NCBI GenBank assembly: GCA_025531455.1 | Contig: JAMYHL010000029.1 | Coordinates: forward strand, 372,001 to 436,000 | DNA: 64,000 bases | Source of the DNA: Apiotrichum sp. Y4204 | Taxonomy: Eukaryota > Basidiomycota > Tremellomycetes > Trichosporonales > Trichosporonaceae | Reading direction: 5' to 3' | Shown here: in pieces, positions 42,825 to 55,087 of the stretch | Layout: the number at the start of each line of letters is the position of its first letter | Numbering within the stretch: position 1 is the stretch's first letter | Translations under genes and position numbers: made by a program | Notes under the pieces: model-generated | Databases searched by the model: none | What the model was told of the DNA's origin: nothing | Seen by the model: the letters and a program-made list of their open reading frames with translations, nothing else

Positions 42825-45800
42825 CGTGAACGGAGCGGTGAGTAGTGGCTGATGGACCAACGTGAGATATGCAATGTGTGGGACAATAACCCAAGGGCGG
42901 TGGAACAACGGAACAGTGAGAGGCCCGATGGCAGCGGTGGGTGAGGAAAACCGGGCGCGAGGGAATCAGTCACGATGTTTTCAAGTCAAGGCATTCATGT
43001 CAGCGCCCCTTCTCGCCTTGGTGTTGCCCAAACCTACGTCAGCTGTGGTGATTTTGTTGTCCAGTTGTCTCCCGCGAGTGCGAGTTGGTGCGGGGGAACG
43101 GAGCAGGGGTCGGAACGAGTGCTGGGAGGATTGGGTTGAAGTGGAGAGGTGGAACGCAGCTCGAAATGGAGTGCGTCTGCAGTGCTACACGGTGACACTG
43201 GTAATTGCTCCACTGGACACGCCACGAACAGGCCTTCGTAGCAAACCTCAGCAGGTGGGGGTCTGTGCGAGGCTGTGCGTCGTTTGTCGAGGCGGCTACG
43301 CGGGAAGCCAATCTAGTCGTGGAGGTGGTTGGGACAGGAGGGGAGATCAGGGTTGTGCGCAGCGGCGGCACCGATGGCGAATGGGAGAGATATCCGCGTC
43401 CGCGGTGGGATCGGTGAGGTGAGAGTTCGCGATGAGTAGGGTAGTGTGGACGGAGTGGTAGTGGTGTTGGTGACTTTTCCTCACACAGAGCGACTGATGG
43501 TGATCAAGAAGGAGAGAAGAGACGACGAGTGCGTCGACCAGGCGTGAAGGGATCCGATGTTGGAAGATCAAAGGCAGGCAGGGGAAAGAGCACGCCGTTT
43601 GGATCGCTGGAAACAAAGAGGAGTTGAAGAGGACACCCAACGATGACAATGCGAGAGGAGTGTGTATCGACGGACGAACGCCAACCTCTGCTCTAGTGGA
43701 GATTCTGCGTGCTGCGAGTAGCCGAGGAAACGTCCACGGCAGGAAGCAGTCAAGAGGTGCGTGCGGCGCCGGTGGTGTTGGACTGGGTGCCGTGTGTGAG
43801 CAAAGCACAAGGGCAGAGGATAGCGGCGCAGTGAGATGAAGAAGGGGGATGAGGGGAGATGAAAGGGGTTATGTGGGGAGGGAGGCGACGGAGACCAGCA
43901 ACGGAAGGAAAAGAAGAGCTGGAAGAGACGAGAGAGGACGTGTGTGCAGATGGGGGCCCATCGGAATGGAACCACCGCGCCCAGCGGGTCGATCACAATG
44001 CTCGCTGCGCGCACGACGGTTGGGTCGACGACAGGCAGTGGTGATACGAGGAACGCAAACGACGCCATGACCTGAGGGCTGGTCACCACCCCTTGTCCTC
44101 ATTCTGCGCTCCGCACCTGTGTCTTTGCTCTGGGGTCCCTCTGAGGCACAGGGTTTGCGTTCCATATGCCTCGCAGATGGTTGCAAAGGGTGTGTGGCGC
44201 AGAGGGATCGAGCCCCCCGGCCACGATCCCCAGTGCCAGAGACCCGAGCTGTGACATGCGTTGATGGGCTCTCGACAACTTACTGTGTTTGCACGTTTGC
44301 GTTCCTCAACCGACAATCAACGCGAGGGATGGCCGAGGAGGAGGGCAGGTGGAGAGGAGGCTGCGCAATCCCAGGATCTCAGGTGGTGGTCACAAACCTC
44401 TGGAAAACGATGATAAAGATCCAGAAGAAGCGCTCCGTAGCTCCGTACAGTGCCGAGTGCCGTGCCGAATGCAGAGGGTGTCGCGGACCGCGGGGATAAA
44501 CTTTTGTGGGGTGGGGACCGACGACGACGAGGCTTGAGGCACTGTTGGAGGCGTTGGCGCTATTGCGCGCGACTTCCTGTGCTACAAGTCAGTAATTGCC
44601 AGACCTCAGGATGGAACGAGGAATGAGCGAGGTCCGTGGACAAGGGTTGGATGGGGGGAGGGCCGGTAAGAGCCAACAACAATGTCAGAACGGTGCGGAC
44701 ACAGAGGGCACAAAGCGCCAGCGCCAGATGGTGAGGTCGGACAAGGGACGGAGGACCCAGGACAATCGAGATGCAGATGAAGATGGTTGTTGCCTGCCAG
44801 TCCTGACAGCTCAACGTCTCGAGACGTCCAAGGACAAAGACGCCAGGGCAATGGGTAGGCGGTGGCGGCGTTGGCCAGCTCCTGTGGCGGCGCCATCCGA
44901 CCGACGCCGTGTCTCGCATGTCTCGAAGTTTGACGCTCGAGTTCAAGCCCGCAGCAATCGATTTCACCCTCCTGGCCTCCTGGTTCCTCGGCCTCGCATT
45001 TAAATACTCTGGGCCGCAATGCCTCCAAGCTCCACAAGCCTGCACGCACAGCTCCCAAGCAGGAGTGGCATGAGTCCGCTGCGGGTCGGGATCGCGCTTA
45101 TGAATCGGCTTCAATCCCGACCCGACGCGAACCTGCGGCCCAACCGAATGCAATGCGACAGGAGGTAAGGAGCACGTTGCCAGAGAGCGAGAGACATCAG
45201 CCGCCAGCGGCGCTGGCAGTGGCGGATGCCATTTAACTGCCTATTGTCACTTGCCAAGCGAATGCCGCCATGCCAAAATGTCGCCATCGCATCTGCGCAT
45301 TGCATAGCATGTGCACGCGCCGGCGGCTTGCAATTTTCGATCGACCGCGACGCGTGCCCAGCGAGTGACATTCCAGAGACCCAGAGATCCAGAGACTGGG
45401 TGGAGCAAGAGCGTGATGAGGAGAGAAGAGACGCACAGGTTTCAACTGTACCAGATGTTCGGACTTGGGCTTGGGAACGGGGCGCACGAGCAACCGCTGC
45501 GCAGCCGATCACGGAACACGGACAGGTATGGGGGCTCGTGGAGTCTCGAGCGGGCGTACTCGCACTGAGCGCTTGGTTGTCAGCTGGCTGGAGGTGGTAG
45601 GGCGCGGAACAGGGATCCGAAGGGTTGGGCAAAGCTGTTGGAAACACGAGTAGAACACGCTCAAAAGTGAGGAACTGCGACCACACTCCGCGGAATGTGT
45701 CGACGAGAGGAAGGGTCGGGCTCGTCGCTCGTTGCCCGTCGCTCGCGCCATGGGATCTCCTTGGCGCTGTGCACACCCCTCCAGAGTGATCGTAGAGGAT

Positions 45801-46186
45801 CAGAGGATCAAGCACCAGGCTACCAGGACAGGAGACCAAGGAAATCAAGAGAATCGGAGGAGCAGGCGGGATCCAGGGCGAACAAGAGTTGCGCAAGAGG
45901 ATCAGGCCCGGTGGGTTGCGCGTATGGGGGCCGCGGGCCGGCGGTGGCTGGCGGCGCAGTCCAGGAGGCGTCCGAGGTCCAGCCGGCCAGCAGCAGCGGG
46001 AATGCACGCCAAACAGCGTTGAAATCCCCCAGGCAGAGACCCAGAGCATGCACAAGACACGAGGCGAACAAGAAGCAGGCCTGCCAGGCCCAGGACAGCC
46101 CTGGAATAGAGCAACTGAACAGCCTTGCAAGAAGGACGGACGCACCTGGATTTCGGGTGTGCACGCGTATGCGGTTTCGCCAAGCG

Positions 46187-46525
46187 TTAGAATCCTTCTC
46201 TCCTTCTCCACGTCCAGTTTCCAGCTCGCCTGTCGGGTCCTGGATCCGGTATCCTAAACGGGGCCGTCAAACCGCTTCGCACTGCGTGGGTCTCAGATCT
46301 CAAAGTCGAGCGGGGTCGTTGAGGAAGCTGGTAGCTGAATTTCTGCCAGAGGGGGATGAGCGCGTCGGGGTCCAGCCCGGGTTGTGTCGAAGAATGAGTC
46401 CAACGCCAGCGATTGGAGCGATTGGCGATAACGATTGGGGTCGTCAACAACAGGTAGAGTAAAGCCAAGATCAAGATAGAGATGATGATGATGACGACGC
46501 GGAGACTGGAATGGATACATGACAT
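46187..46525 (-). CDS. Possible small type II membrane protein (uncertain)
   Basis: A 112-codon ATG-to-stop frame. After a short polar start it has a strong hydrophobic run (about residues 8-34, VVIIIISILILALLYLLL), then a potential glycosylation site (NRS) and a polar domain with LDPDALIPLWQKFSYQLP. The shape suits a signal-anchored secretory protein or the first exon of a larger one. Part of the Ile run comes from an ATC/GAT repeat, which weakens the case. No family was recognised and no clear downstream exon was found. Confidence 0.25.
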   Translation of the reverse strand: MSCIHSSLRVVIIIISILILALLYLLLTTPIVIANRSNRWRWTHSSTQPGLDPDALIPLWQKFSYQLPQRPRSTLRSETHAVRSGLTAPFRIPDPGPDRRAGNWTWRRREGF

Positions 46526-46564
46526 TGGAATAATGCATTTAGCCGTGGGTGCTAGTGGTTGTGG

Positions 46565-46586
46565 GTATCTAGGTATCTAGGTATCT
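46565..46586. repeat. Tandem GTATCTAG repeat
   Basis: 2.75 copies of an 8-bp unit head to tail in non-coding DNA. Confidence 0.7.
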
Positions 46587-48004
46587 CTTCCCGTGATAAT
46601 CTCTTGGTGCGTGCCTGGCCTCGATCGAGAAACGACAAGTTAATGTCTACCCGATCCAAGTCGCAATTCTCAAATCCTCAAGTGCACCTCGACCATTGCA
46701 ACTTTGCATGCTTTGCCAGCTATCAACGACCAAAGTCGAATGGTGATCGTACCGCGTGCATTGATCATGGGCGACACCAGAGCACCAGAGCAACACCGTG
46801 GTCTACCTGCTCATCTCCTTGCCGCTTCACAACATGCCGACCAACCACTTATACTGACCCGCGGGACATGTCATGTCCATGATCTCAGATACTCATATCA
46901 TCTCATACTTCATGGTGGTGACACCTCTGCCCGCGTCAATGCGGTGGCTGACGGTCTCACGAGGTATCTTAGCTTGTGGACCCCCACTCGCGCCCCACAG
47001 CCCCAGCCTATCCCGCACACGACACGAGTGGTGGCCGCGCACCGCCATTATTGCTACTGATCACTTGTAGTACTACTAGTACTCTGATCACTAATCACTG
47101 AACTCAATTCCATCGGAGGGCAGAGATTTATGATGCATCACTGGCATATTCCGCCGCGCGCCACCGCCTGCGGCGGCTCCATTGTTCGCCAGCGGCATGC
47201 GTTACTCATGGCTGGTTGGGCGTGATGCGATCTGCGCAGCACTACACTCTCCGCCAAAATGTCGCCACCACCACTCCCAATGCTCAGACCCCATTGCGGG
47301 CCGTTTCCATGACAGACGGGACGATTTCTGGAGCCCGGGAGTTCTGCGGATGTTCTGATGCGATAGACAACAGCTAGAGGACCAAGGTGGGACTTCGGAA
47401 GAGGATTGGGTAGGATTGATTTTCAGTGACGAACTCTCCGCTTGCTGTCATTCGATATCGAACATCTGTGGTTCCCAGTGCTCTTGATCTCGCGTCCTCC
47501 TGGCATTGCCATCGACACTCGCGGTATATTGCCCCAGGTCGACCGTCGCGCGTCGGCCTGTCTATATCGACACATGCGACGCCCGCGGCGGGGGCCACCC
47601 ATCGCTTGCTTGATAGTGTGCCGTTGATCAGCGCACACACTGACGCCCGCGATGATGTTAACGCCCCTCTCTGATCTCTGATGTGTCCAGAAATACACAG
47701 GTCTTCGATCGCCGATCCCATCGTTCGACCTAGAGCGTCTAGTTTGTTCTGCGTGTGTGGATAGTCGGGTCGCCCCTGCGCCCCTGCAGATCGCGGATCT
47801 CCATAGATCGTCCATCTCTACCGAGCTCGCGAGCTACCAGCTACCAGCTACCGGACTGCTAGTGATCTAGTGACTCGCCTACGACAATTCACGACCACCA
47901 GGATCGGCACCCCGGTCCGCGGACGCGCATGCGTGCCGCGGATCCCCTGGCTCCTGTGATGCTGGATTAACGTCGCAGCCCGTCAGATCGTCGGCGATCG
48001 GCAT

Positions 48005-48022
48005 CCGTTTAGGTCTAAACGG
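48005..48022. promoter_or_regulatory. Inverted repeat CCGTTTAGGTCTAAACGG
   Basis: Perfect 8-bp arms around a 2-bp centre, with outer CCG and CGG triplets. It fits a dimeric zinc-cluster or homeodomain-type site. It lies about 0.9 kb from the 3' end of the GPI-protein gene, and no target gene is evident. Confidence 0.3.
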
Positions 48023-48900
48023 CATGTGGATGATTGTCGGGCGTCGAGGAACCTCTGGCCCCGGCTCGTTTCCGTCTCTGTTTGTTCTATATCGGTTCCT
48101 CGAGGGGTGTCCGCTGATCCGCTGATCCGAAGGGCTGGCCTGTGGAGCTATTCGGATCGCCGCTCCTCAATCCGGCTCGACACACAAATTCGGATCGCCG
48201 ATATCGCCAGGACTCGCAACACGCGCAATACACAGGGCACCATGGCACCAGCGCACGCGCCAGACCCCCGGCCCTAGGGCACCAGCGCAGCATACCTTGC
48301 AATGGGCAGGCAACAAACACCGGAGGTACCGGAGGCCGAAGGGTATCATGGCGTTCTTGCTGCGGTGTTGCTATTCTGCGACAGAATGAATGGCAAGCAG
48401 GCCGCCGATACCGGATGCGACGTTGTACGTGCCCTGCTGTTTACTGCTGCGGAAGAGTTTGGTACGAGGGCGCTACAAGACATTCCGCGACCATTCCCCG
48501 AAATGATCTCTGACTTGTCTTGCATTGGGCGGTTAGTGTTGTGCGGAGGACACTGGTGAGACTGCGTGAGAAACACACACCTTATATGTTGGTAGACCTA
48601 CACCGGCACGTTAGTACCTGACACTCACGTCGTCAGTCACTCGTCTTCCCGGATTGCTGCTGCTGGCGACGCTTCACGATTGCATGCGAACTAACAAGCT
48701 ATTAGGCGTCGCGTTGGTTGCCATGAACTTATGGATATATCATTACGAATGAAGGGGGGAAAAAAAGGAGAGAAGCGAAAAATGCGCCCATCGTCCCATT
48801 GCAATGCCGTCGACGTCGAGCTCCGTCGTCCGGAGGGGACTGCGGACACGAGGAGTGGTAAATGAATACCGGCCCCGGCCCGAGTCTCTCGGTTTCGCGC

Positions 48901-50014
48901 TTAGAGCGAAAGGTAGAGGGCAGCCGCGACGAAGGCAGCAGCAGGGACCGAGGCGAGCTTCATGGCGCTGCTGGGCTTGGACGTCTGGGAGGGAGGGGCA
49001 CCGGTACCGGTCTGGGTGCCAGAGCCCGCGGGGGCGCTGGTGGCGGGAGGGTTGGCTCCGCCAGTCTGGGTGCCAGAGGTCGCGGGGGCGCTGCCGGTCT
49101 GCTGGGTGGCAGGGGCCGAGCCAGACTGGGTGTTGCTACCGGCATCGCTGCTCATGCTCATGGTGTTACCGCCGGCACCACCGTCAGTCTGAGAGCTGCC
49201 GCCGGAGTTGCCGCCACCGGCGCCGGGCTGGCCCGGGGTGACGTTAGTCGAGTTGCCAGTCGAGTTCATGCACGCGGTGCTGCTGCCGGCGTTGATCTTG
49301 ACGGGGGCGGTGAACATGGTGTTTCCAGTGGCGTCAGTGACACCAATGTTGATCTCCTGAGGGGCAAGGTCAACAATCCAGGTGAGCTCGTTGGCGTTGG
49401 TGTTGTCCGAAAGGGTCTTGAGAGGCGGGGCGCTCTGCTGGCCACCGGGGATGACCTTGCTGGGGTTGTTAGCGGGGTACAGGGGCTAAAATTGGACATG
49501 GACGTAACCCGCGCAGCGACGGTGAGAGGGCAATGTTTCACAGTCGGCACATCCAAGTGCTGCAAACAGAATCGTCATGTTTGGCTACTTTGGTGATCAT
49601 TGCAACTACTGGCCCTCCCGCCATCCAGCCTTCACGTTTTCCACTTGCGGCATCCGACCGGACCCACATGTCCGACCACGGAATACTCACATGATGTAGG
49701 GGGCCTGGCCATTGTGCCACTTGACGAGGACGGGCTGGCACTGAGTGAGGGAAGACTGTTGGGGAAACGATAGAGCGACGGGGACAACGCATCGAAATTG
49801 CAGGAGAGCGCGAGTAACAGCGAGTGATAGCAGTAACGGGACAGCGGATGCGGGTGGGGAAGAAACATCAGTCAGCATTGGATTACGAGCTAGGGGATTG
49901 CCATTGGACCATGGCGGCGACGCGAGGACGTACCGGAGTGTCAATGGTGAGTCCGCTCTGGGCGAGGACGGCCGCGGCGGTGAGAATGGCGGTGGCGACG
50001 ACGTGGTTGAGCAT
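48901..50014 (-). CDS. Ser/Thr-rich GPI-anchored cell-wall protein
   Basis: Three exons: 49934-50014, 49691-49755 and 48901-49459, 234 aa. The signal peptide MLNHVVATAILTAAAVLAQS opens exon 1. The mature N-terminal domain (LTIDTPSSLTQCQPVLVKWH, PYIIKVIPGG, ELTWIVDLAPQEINIGVTD) is the Kre9/Knh1-like immunoglobulin-type domain common in basidiomycete GPI proteins, with Cys pairs at QCQ and ACMN. A Ser/Thr/Gly-rich stalk with repeated SGTQTG and SAPAT words follows. The C terminus has the small-residue omega region and a hydrophobic tail (ASVPAAAFVAAALYLSL) expected for GPI attachment. It is the only confident gene between 42.8 and 55.1 kb; introns of 178 and 231 nt are long for this window. Confidence 0.82.
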
Positions 50015-53000
50015 TGTGGATGAGATGAGAGTGATGGTCGTGAAGAGGAGGAGAAAGGGGGTTTGAGGAGATGATGAGATGATATATGAGAATGGGAAAG
50101 AGGGGGCCGAGACAGAGGGGTCGCTGGGAGGGAGAGAAGAGAGAAGGGGAGTGGTGAGGCAAGGGAAGGAGGGCAGAGGGGATGGTCCTATTTGTGGGAT
50201 ATGGAACGTGAGGATGGCGGAGGAGGAGAGGACCCGAGCAGCTCAAAGCCCAAAAGGAGCGCATCCATCCACTGATCCACTAGCTTCTAGCGCGATTTCG
50301 GCTCGCGCGGCTCTCTCGGCCTCGGGCGGTTCTCGCGCGTCCGTCTCTGCCTCCCCTTGCAGCTGGTCGCTGTTGCTGCTACTCGTGACTCGCATCCGGT
50401 TCATTGTCAAATGTCACGCCTGTACTCTATTGTCAAGCACCCACACACACAAAATGGCAGAGAACTGGGGAGGGAGAGGACGGACTGGCAAGTGAGGTGA
50501 CTGCGCATGATGTCGTCGCATGTGCGCATATGATGTCGTCCGGCTCTCCAGGCACGACACCCATCCACACATGGGACAAGATACCTACAGCCCTGAGGAG
50601 AACATAGGGAATCGAGGAACACAGGCAGAATAGCAGAGGGGTCGGGAGAGAGACAGCACATCTTGTGGCGAGTGGGCTGGGAAGGGAAAGCAAGTGCACA
50701 GCAGCAACAGCACACGGCCCAACTGCTTGACCAGATTGATTGCCAGGGATGTGCCGCCCAGTGTGGGAGAGTGGATGCCGACCTGCCCAGGATGTCCAGG
50801 ATGGGGAGACGGGGACAGTAACGAGAATGGCAGCACGAGTGTTGCAGTAGTGCATACAACGAGATGCCAGGCTGCAGCGGCTACAGCCGGGGGGCTGTGA
50901 CAGAGCGACAGCAACTGCGCAGCACTCTAGATGGACGCGATGGAAACCACACTGAGAGGATCTAGATCTGCCTCTTGTGAGTCGGGACTGGATGAAAGTC
51001 AGCTGCATGCTGTATCTGCTGCGGTTGTCAAGTGAAGGCATTCCAGACAAGCTCTGACTTTCACCCGTACGCTTCTCAGGTGATGGCATGGGTGAGGGGA
51101 GGGCCGGGAGGAGAGCAACACGACTCAGACCGAGGACCGACCTTGGACCTGGATGGGCCTTGTCGCGCATGTCGCGCTTGCTCTCGCCCCGTGCCCGCAT
51201 TGGGTTAAGCGCCAGTGTCGGATGGCATACTACGAGGAAACCAGGAGCAGCCCGGGTGATGCTGGGAAGATTACGAGAGCGACCCCTTGTCGGCTGCTGA
51301 ATGGAACACGGTATGGAACCCGGGGGGAATGCAAAGGCCACACTTGCACAGCGCGCAGCTGTTGTAGCTCCCATCCAGCCCATCCCATGTCTTCCATGTC
51401 TTCCATGTCTCGCGGCCTCTCGGCTGTGCTGCTCGATCTGACTCACGATCCTCGGACAAGGGATGTTATGGCTGTCTGCCTCTGCGCCACGGCTGCGCGC
51501 GCTGCTGCGCGCACACTTGCGGCTACATTCTAGGACTAGCGAAGCAGATCGATTGGACTGAAGCGGGCTGGAAGCCACCATGCGCGCCCAAAAGCTCTGC
51601 ACAATGCAAGGCGTCCTGCGCGTACAATGCAAAAGTGCCACCATAGTGATCAGTCGACCTTAGAAGTCTATGTAATGAATCGTAAGAGATCGGAGTAGAG
51701 TGCTGTCCTCTTCCCCTTTTCCCCGCTGTCCCCTTTCGCGATGACGTCGCCGCTACTCTAAACTTCCCCTGAGCACAGACAGGGATCTGTCCCCCCTTCC
51801 CCTCACAAGGATCGCGAAGGATTGCGAAGGATTGCTGCAGTTTAAACTCGTCCTTTCTTCCCTTCCCCCCTCTCGCTTTCCCTGGACCCACAGTTCAGCC
51901 CTCTCTCTTCCCCACGTCCTCTCTTCCTGTGCCTCGCAGCCGAACTTCTACCAGCCTCCCACGATCAGGATCCCAACAGAAAAGCTCCTAAACCGGCTAG
52001 TTTGCACGCAAATCATGCAAATCAGAGGGTGAGGGTCTCACCAAATCCCTCTCCTCTCATGCTATTCACGGCACATCCCAAGCCTACGGATGCACGGATC
52101 CACGGCCCCCCCAGCTCCGTCGGCGCCCGATCGACCGCATCCATCCGGATATCCTCATCCATCCTGGATCCGCGGCATCCTGCATGATTGTATAGCTCCG
52201 ACAGGATCCTATCACATCCTATCGCCAGCTGTATCTCCTTCATCTCCGGTGACGGGAGGCATACGCGGCATGCGCCCGCAGCTCATGTTGGTGCGAGGAT
52301 GCTGTGCGCGCTTGAATAGCACGCCGCTGCAGAGTATAGACCAGGTTGCGAAACGCGCTACGCTGATAGGGCGCCGACTCGAGCACTAATGATACCAACA
52401 CACGACACATGAGATAGCGAGGGCGGGGCACGGGCGCCGCCACACCCAACCCCCAACGCCATTGGACTGACTCTTGCTCTGGGATATGGACTGTTGGCTG
52501 TGCGACTGGCGCGACTCGAGCAGGTGACTAATATGAAGCAGATTGCGGCCTATCGCGGTCGCGGAGAGAACTGTCGGGCACGAGGGTGTCGGTGTCGGCG
52601 CATTGGGCGATACATCTCCATATCTAGTGCAGATCCGAAAGACATCAGCTGCACGGACTTCCCCTCGCGTCCCATTCCCCCTACCAACGGCCCTGGCAGC
52701 TCGCGATGGTTACCATCTCCGTCGTCGAGATGGAGTTACAGCGATCGCTCAGCTCTAGCGATTCCGAGAGCGGACACGAGATAAACGTCACATCCAGCCG
52801 CTAGCAAGCGACGTCATAGCTCATCGTTGGTCGTGGCTCGATTATTAGCGGCGGACTGGCCAACCTTCCATGCGCGGCCAACCTTAGATGCATGCACTGG
52901 AAACGCACGGTAGTGATGATGACGCACGGTAGTCGACTCCAGAGCTGGACTCGTGGCTGGCGAGTAACCCCAGTCCAGTACCTGTAATCCCAGTGCCTGC

Positions 53001-55087
53001 CGCTCATCTCCGACGCCACCCGCGCTCTCCGCGGCACTGTGTGAAGCATGTGAAGCGAATAGAAGCGACCATCTCGGTGCTCTCATGTGGCAATCGCAGA
53101 TCTCACTGTTTAGTGTGCGTCATTGCCAGGTCTCATTCGATCCAGGGCGCATGTCCGTCTGTAATGTTCGCGCTGATGTTCTGCTCATGTCCATCTGTAA
53201 TGTCCGTAGGCGCGAAGATATAATGTCGCACACGTGGACTGCCCGGCCATTGGCCTCAACACGTAACAGCGCTGGCAGCCGCCGCAGTCGAACAGTCGCC
53301 GCATGTGGGTGTGCGTTAGGCTGCAGCAGGACAGCGAACTCGTACCCGACTGCGCAGCGCGTTTAGATCAGCACGATCAAATTCCTCCTGGTGTGCTTGG
53401 CACGGAGCTGGATCTGTGGCGCGCACCGCCCAGCGCAGTCGCGCAGTCCGGTGTTGGACCTGTCCCGTGCACTGCCGTTGGAGCAATGGGACTGGCGGAA
53501 TTAGACAATCGATATCTTTCGCGATCTGAACTGTTCAAGAGCGGCGACTGCAGCGTTGTCTTGCAGACCTTGTGATTGTGGAAAGTGTAACAATGTCGAC
53601 TGTCGACCAGTTTTCGACGTGAGGTGATGATTTTCGTTATATCCCAGACATCCGTCCTCACTTCCGTATATCCACGACTCTCTGCCCAGCTTCGGTCTTC
53701 GCCGCCTGTCGCCATTATCCAGCTCCGCCTCCACTCGAGAATAATGGCGTGTCTTAAATTCCGCTCGACAGTCAATTATCACTCCACTATCCTGGCTCAT
53801 GTCGATAGCCCCCTTTCTCCGGTCAGGACGTTACCGGAAAACAGTCAAGCGGCATTAGGGATCAGTTGTAATAGCCCGCTGGTGGACGAGATTAGTCATT
53901 GAGCCGAAGTCTAATTCCAGCTCTAATTGACTGGCCCCCAATGCCCATTCACACAATCCTGCACTGGGTGAACAGACAAAGGGTGGGCATCCACAAAGCT
54001 TCAGCAATGAGCAAAGGGGCCTCCGTCCATCGTCCACTGTCGCTCTTGTCGCCGAAGCCGTAGAGCAAGACAGCAAGCAAGGAAGCACACAGACCCGCAA
54101 AGGAATCATTACCGCGGCACCGTCAAGTCAGAAACCACGAACCACGGACCAAGGTGAGTCCAAAGTCTCAAAACCAGTCGCGTTCTGTGCCTTGGCAATG
54201 TCAATGTGGGAGACGCGCCGTGCCGAGCCCTCACGGCCATCGGTTCACGCCGGAGCAAACTTCGGAGCCTTAAGTAGTTGTTGTTCGTTCGGAGCCACCC
54301 CGCCCTGCAATGCGGCGCGCGACCCTGCGCGCCAAGCGGAGAACAACGCCTATGCGGGCGAGGCTGGCTTGAGACTCGAGGCTCGAGTTACCGGTGGGCA
54401 GGATTCGGAGTCGGGGTACAAGGCGGGGTGGACGCAGAGCCCAGCGCCCGCGCCCAGCCGGGTGTTCCGCGCCCGGACAGGGTCGTCGGGCGACCCGGTG
54501 CTCGAGCTCGAGTCGCGAGTCGACTTGTGGCGAGCAGAGTCGAGGGCATGGCTTGCTTGCATGCAAGCTGCTTGTCTTCTCTGTCGTCTGAGATCTGAGA
54601 AACCGAGCCGAGTTTAGAATTCCTTGTCCTTTCCGTCAAGTCTTTCGCGTCCACTTTGCAATCTCTCAAGACATCTGAAGAAATCCACATTCTCTTTGTC
54701 TCACTTTTCCACACCTGTCCACCAGCTTTTTTCCTGTTAGACGTGCTGATAATATCGGAAAAGAGAAACAACAAATTAAAGTCTCATCAAGCACACATAT
54801 CCATCCACTACTATCATTTTCATCATCTCATTTTTATTTCACTTCCATTTTCCGTTCCACACAACTCTGAGGCTATTATTCATCACCCACCCTCATCTGC
54901 AACGCGACCAACAGCGACCTCTTGATTCGTCTTCGCACTCGCCACCAACACATCAATCTCGACACACACAGCACCGACCAAACCCGTCGCCCCCCCTCTG
55001 CTCAAGCTTACGCTCATAAGCTCAAGCAGCACCGTCCACTCTCCTTCCCTCCCCTTTCCACTTTCCCCACACCCCACACCCCTCTCA
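50015..55087. other. Gene-poor region between the GPI-protein gene and GIS2
   Basis: No gene was recognised in 5.1 kb. ORFs such as 50433-51644 (minus) translate to compositionally odd sequence without domains. The left end is the GPI-gene promoter, and the right end (about 54650-55087) is a pyrimidine-rich leader for GIS2. Notable words are TTCCATGTC tandem copies (about 51388-51412), a duplicated ACGCACGGTAGT (about 52901-52934) and a 14-bp palindrome at 54556-54569. Confidence 0.5.
54556..54569. promoter_or_regulatory. 14-bp palindrome GCTTGCATGCAAGC
   Basis: A perfect palindrome about 530 bp upstream of the GIS2 start codon. GCATGC-type cores are bound by several fungal factors; function is unknown. 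Confidence 0.3.

Larger units (their letters stand above)
42825..48900. other. Gene-poor region upstream of GPB1
   Basis: No protein family was recognised in 6.1 kb on either strand. The 42.8-44.1 kb part is pyrimidine-rich on the minus strand, as expected for a long GPB1 promoter or leader. Longer ORFs (for example 45111-46211 minus, 45695-46462 plus) overlap each other and have repetitive, unstructured translations, so I treat them as chance. It holds short tandem repeats (46565-46586), a CTACCAG repeat (about 47834-47852) and an inverted repeat at 48005-48022. A possible small membrane protein is listed separately. Confidence 0.5.

Noticed and set aside
44150..44240. tRNA-like B-box on the minus strand (GGCTCGATCCC)
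   Set aside because: Two B-box positions are wrong, and no 5' acceptor strand pairs with the putative 3' strand at the right distance.
45111..46211. 366-codon minus-strand open frame in the gene-poor region
   Set aside because: It overlaps a 255-codon frame on the other strand, begins inside another candidate, and translates to Cys/Pro/Arg-rich sequence with no domain or splice support.
50433..51644. 403-codon minus-strand open frame
   Set aside because: The sequence is compositionally random-looking with no domain, and no credible promoter or flanking splice sites were seen.
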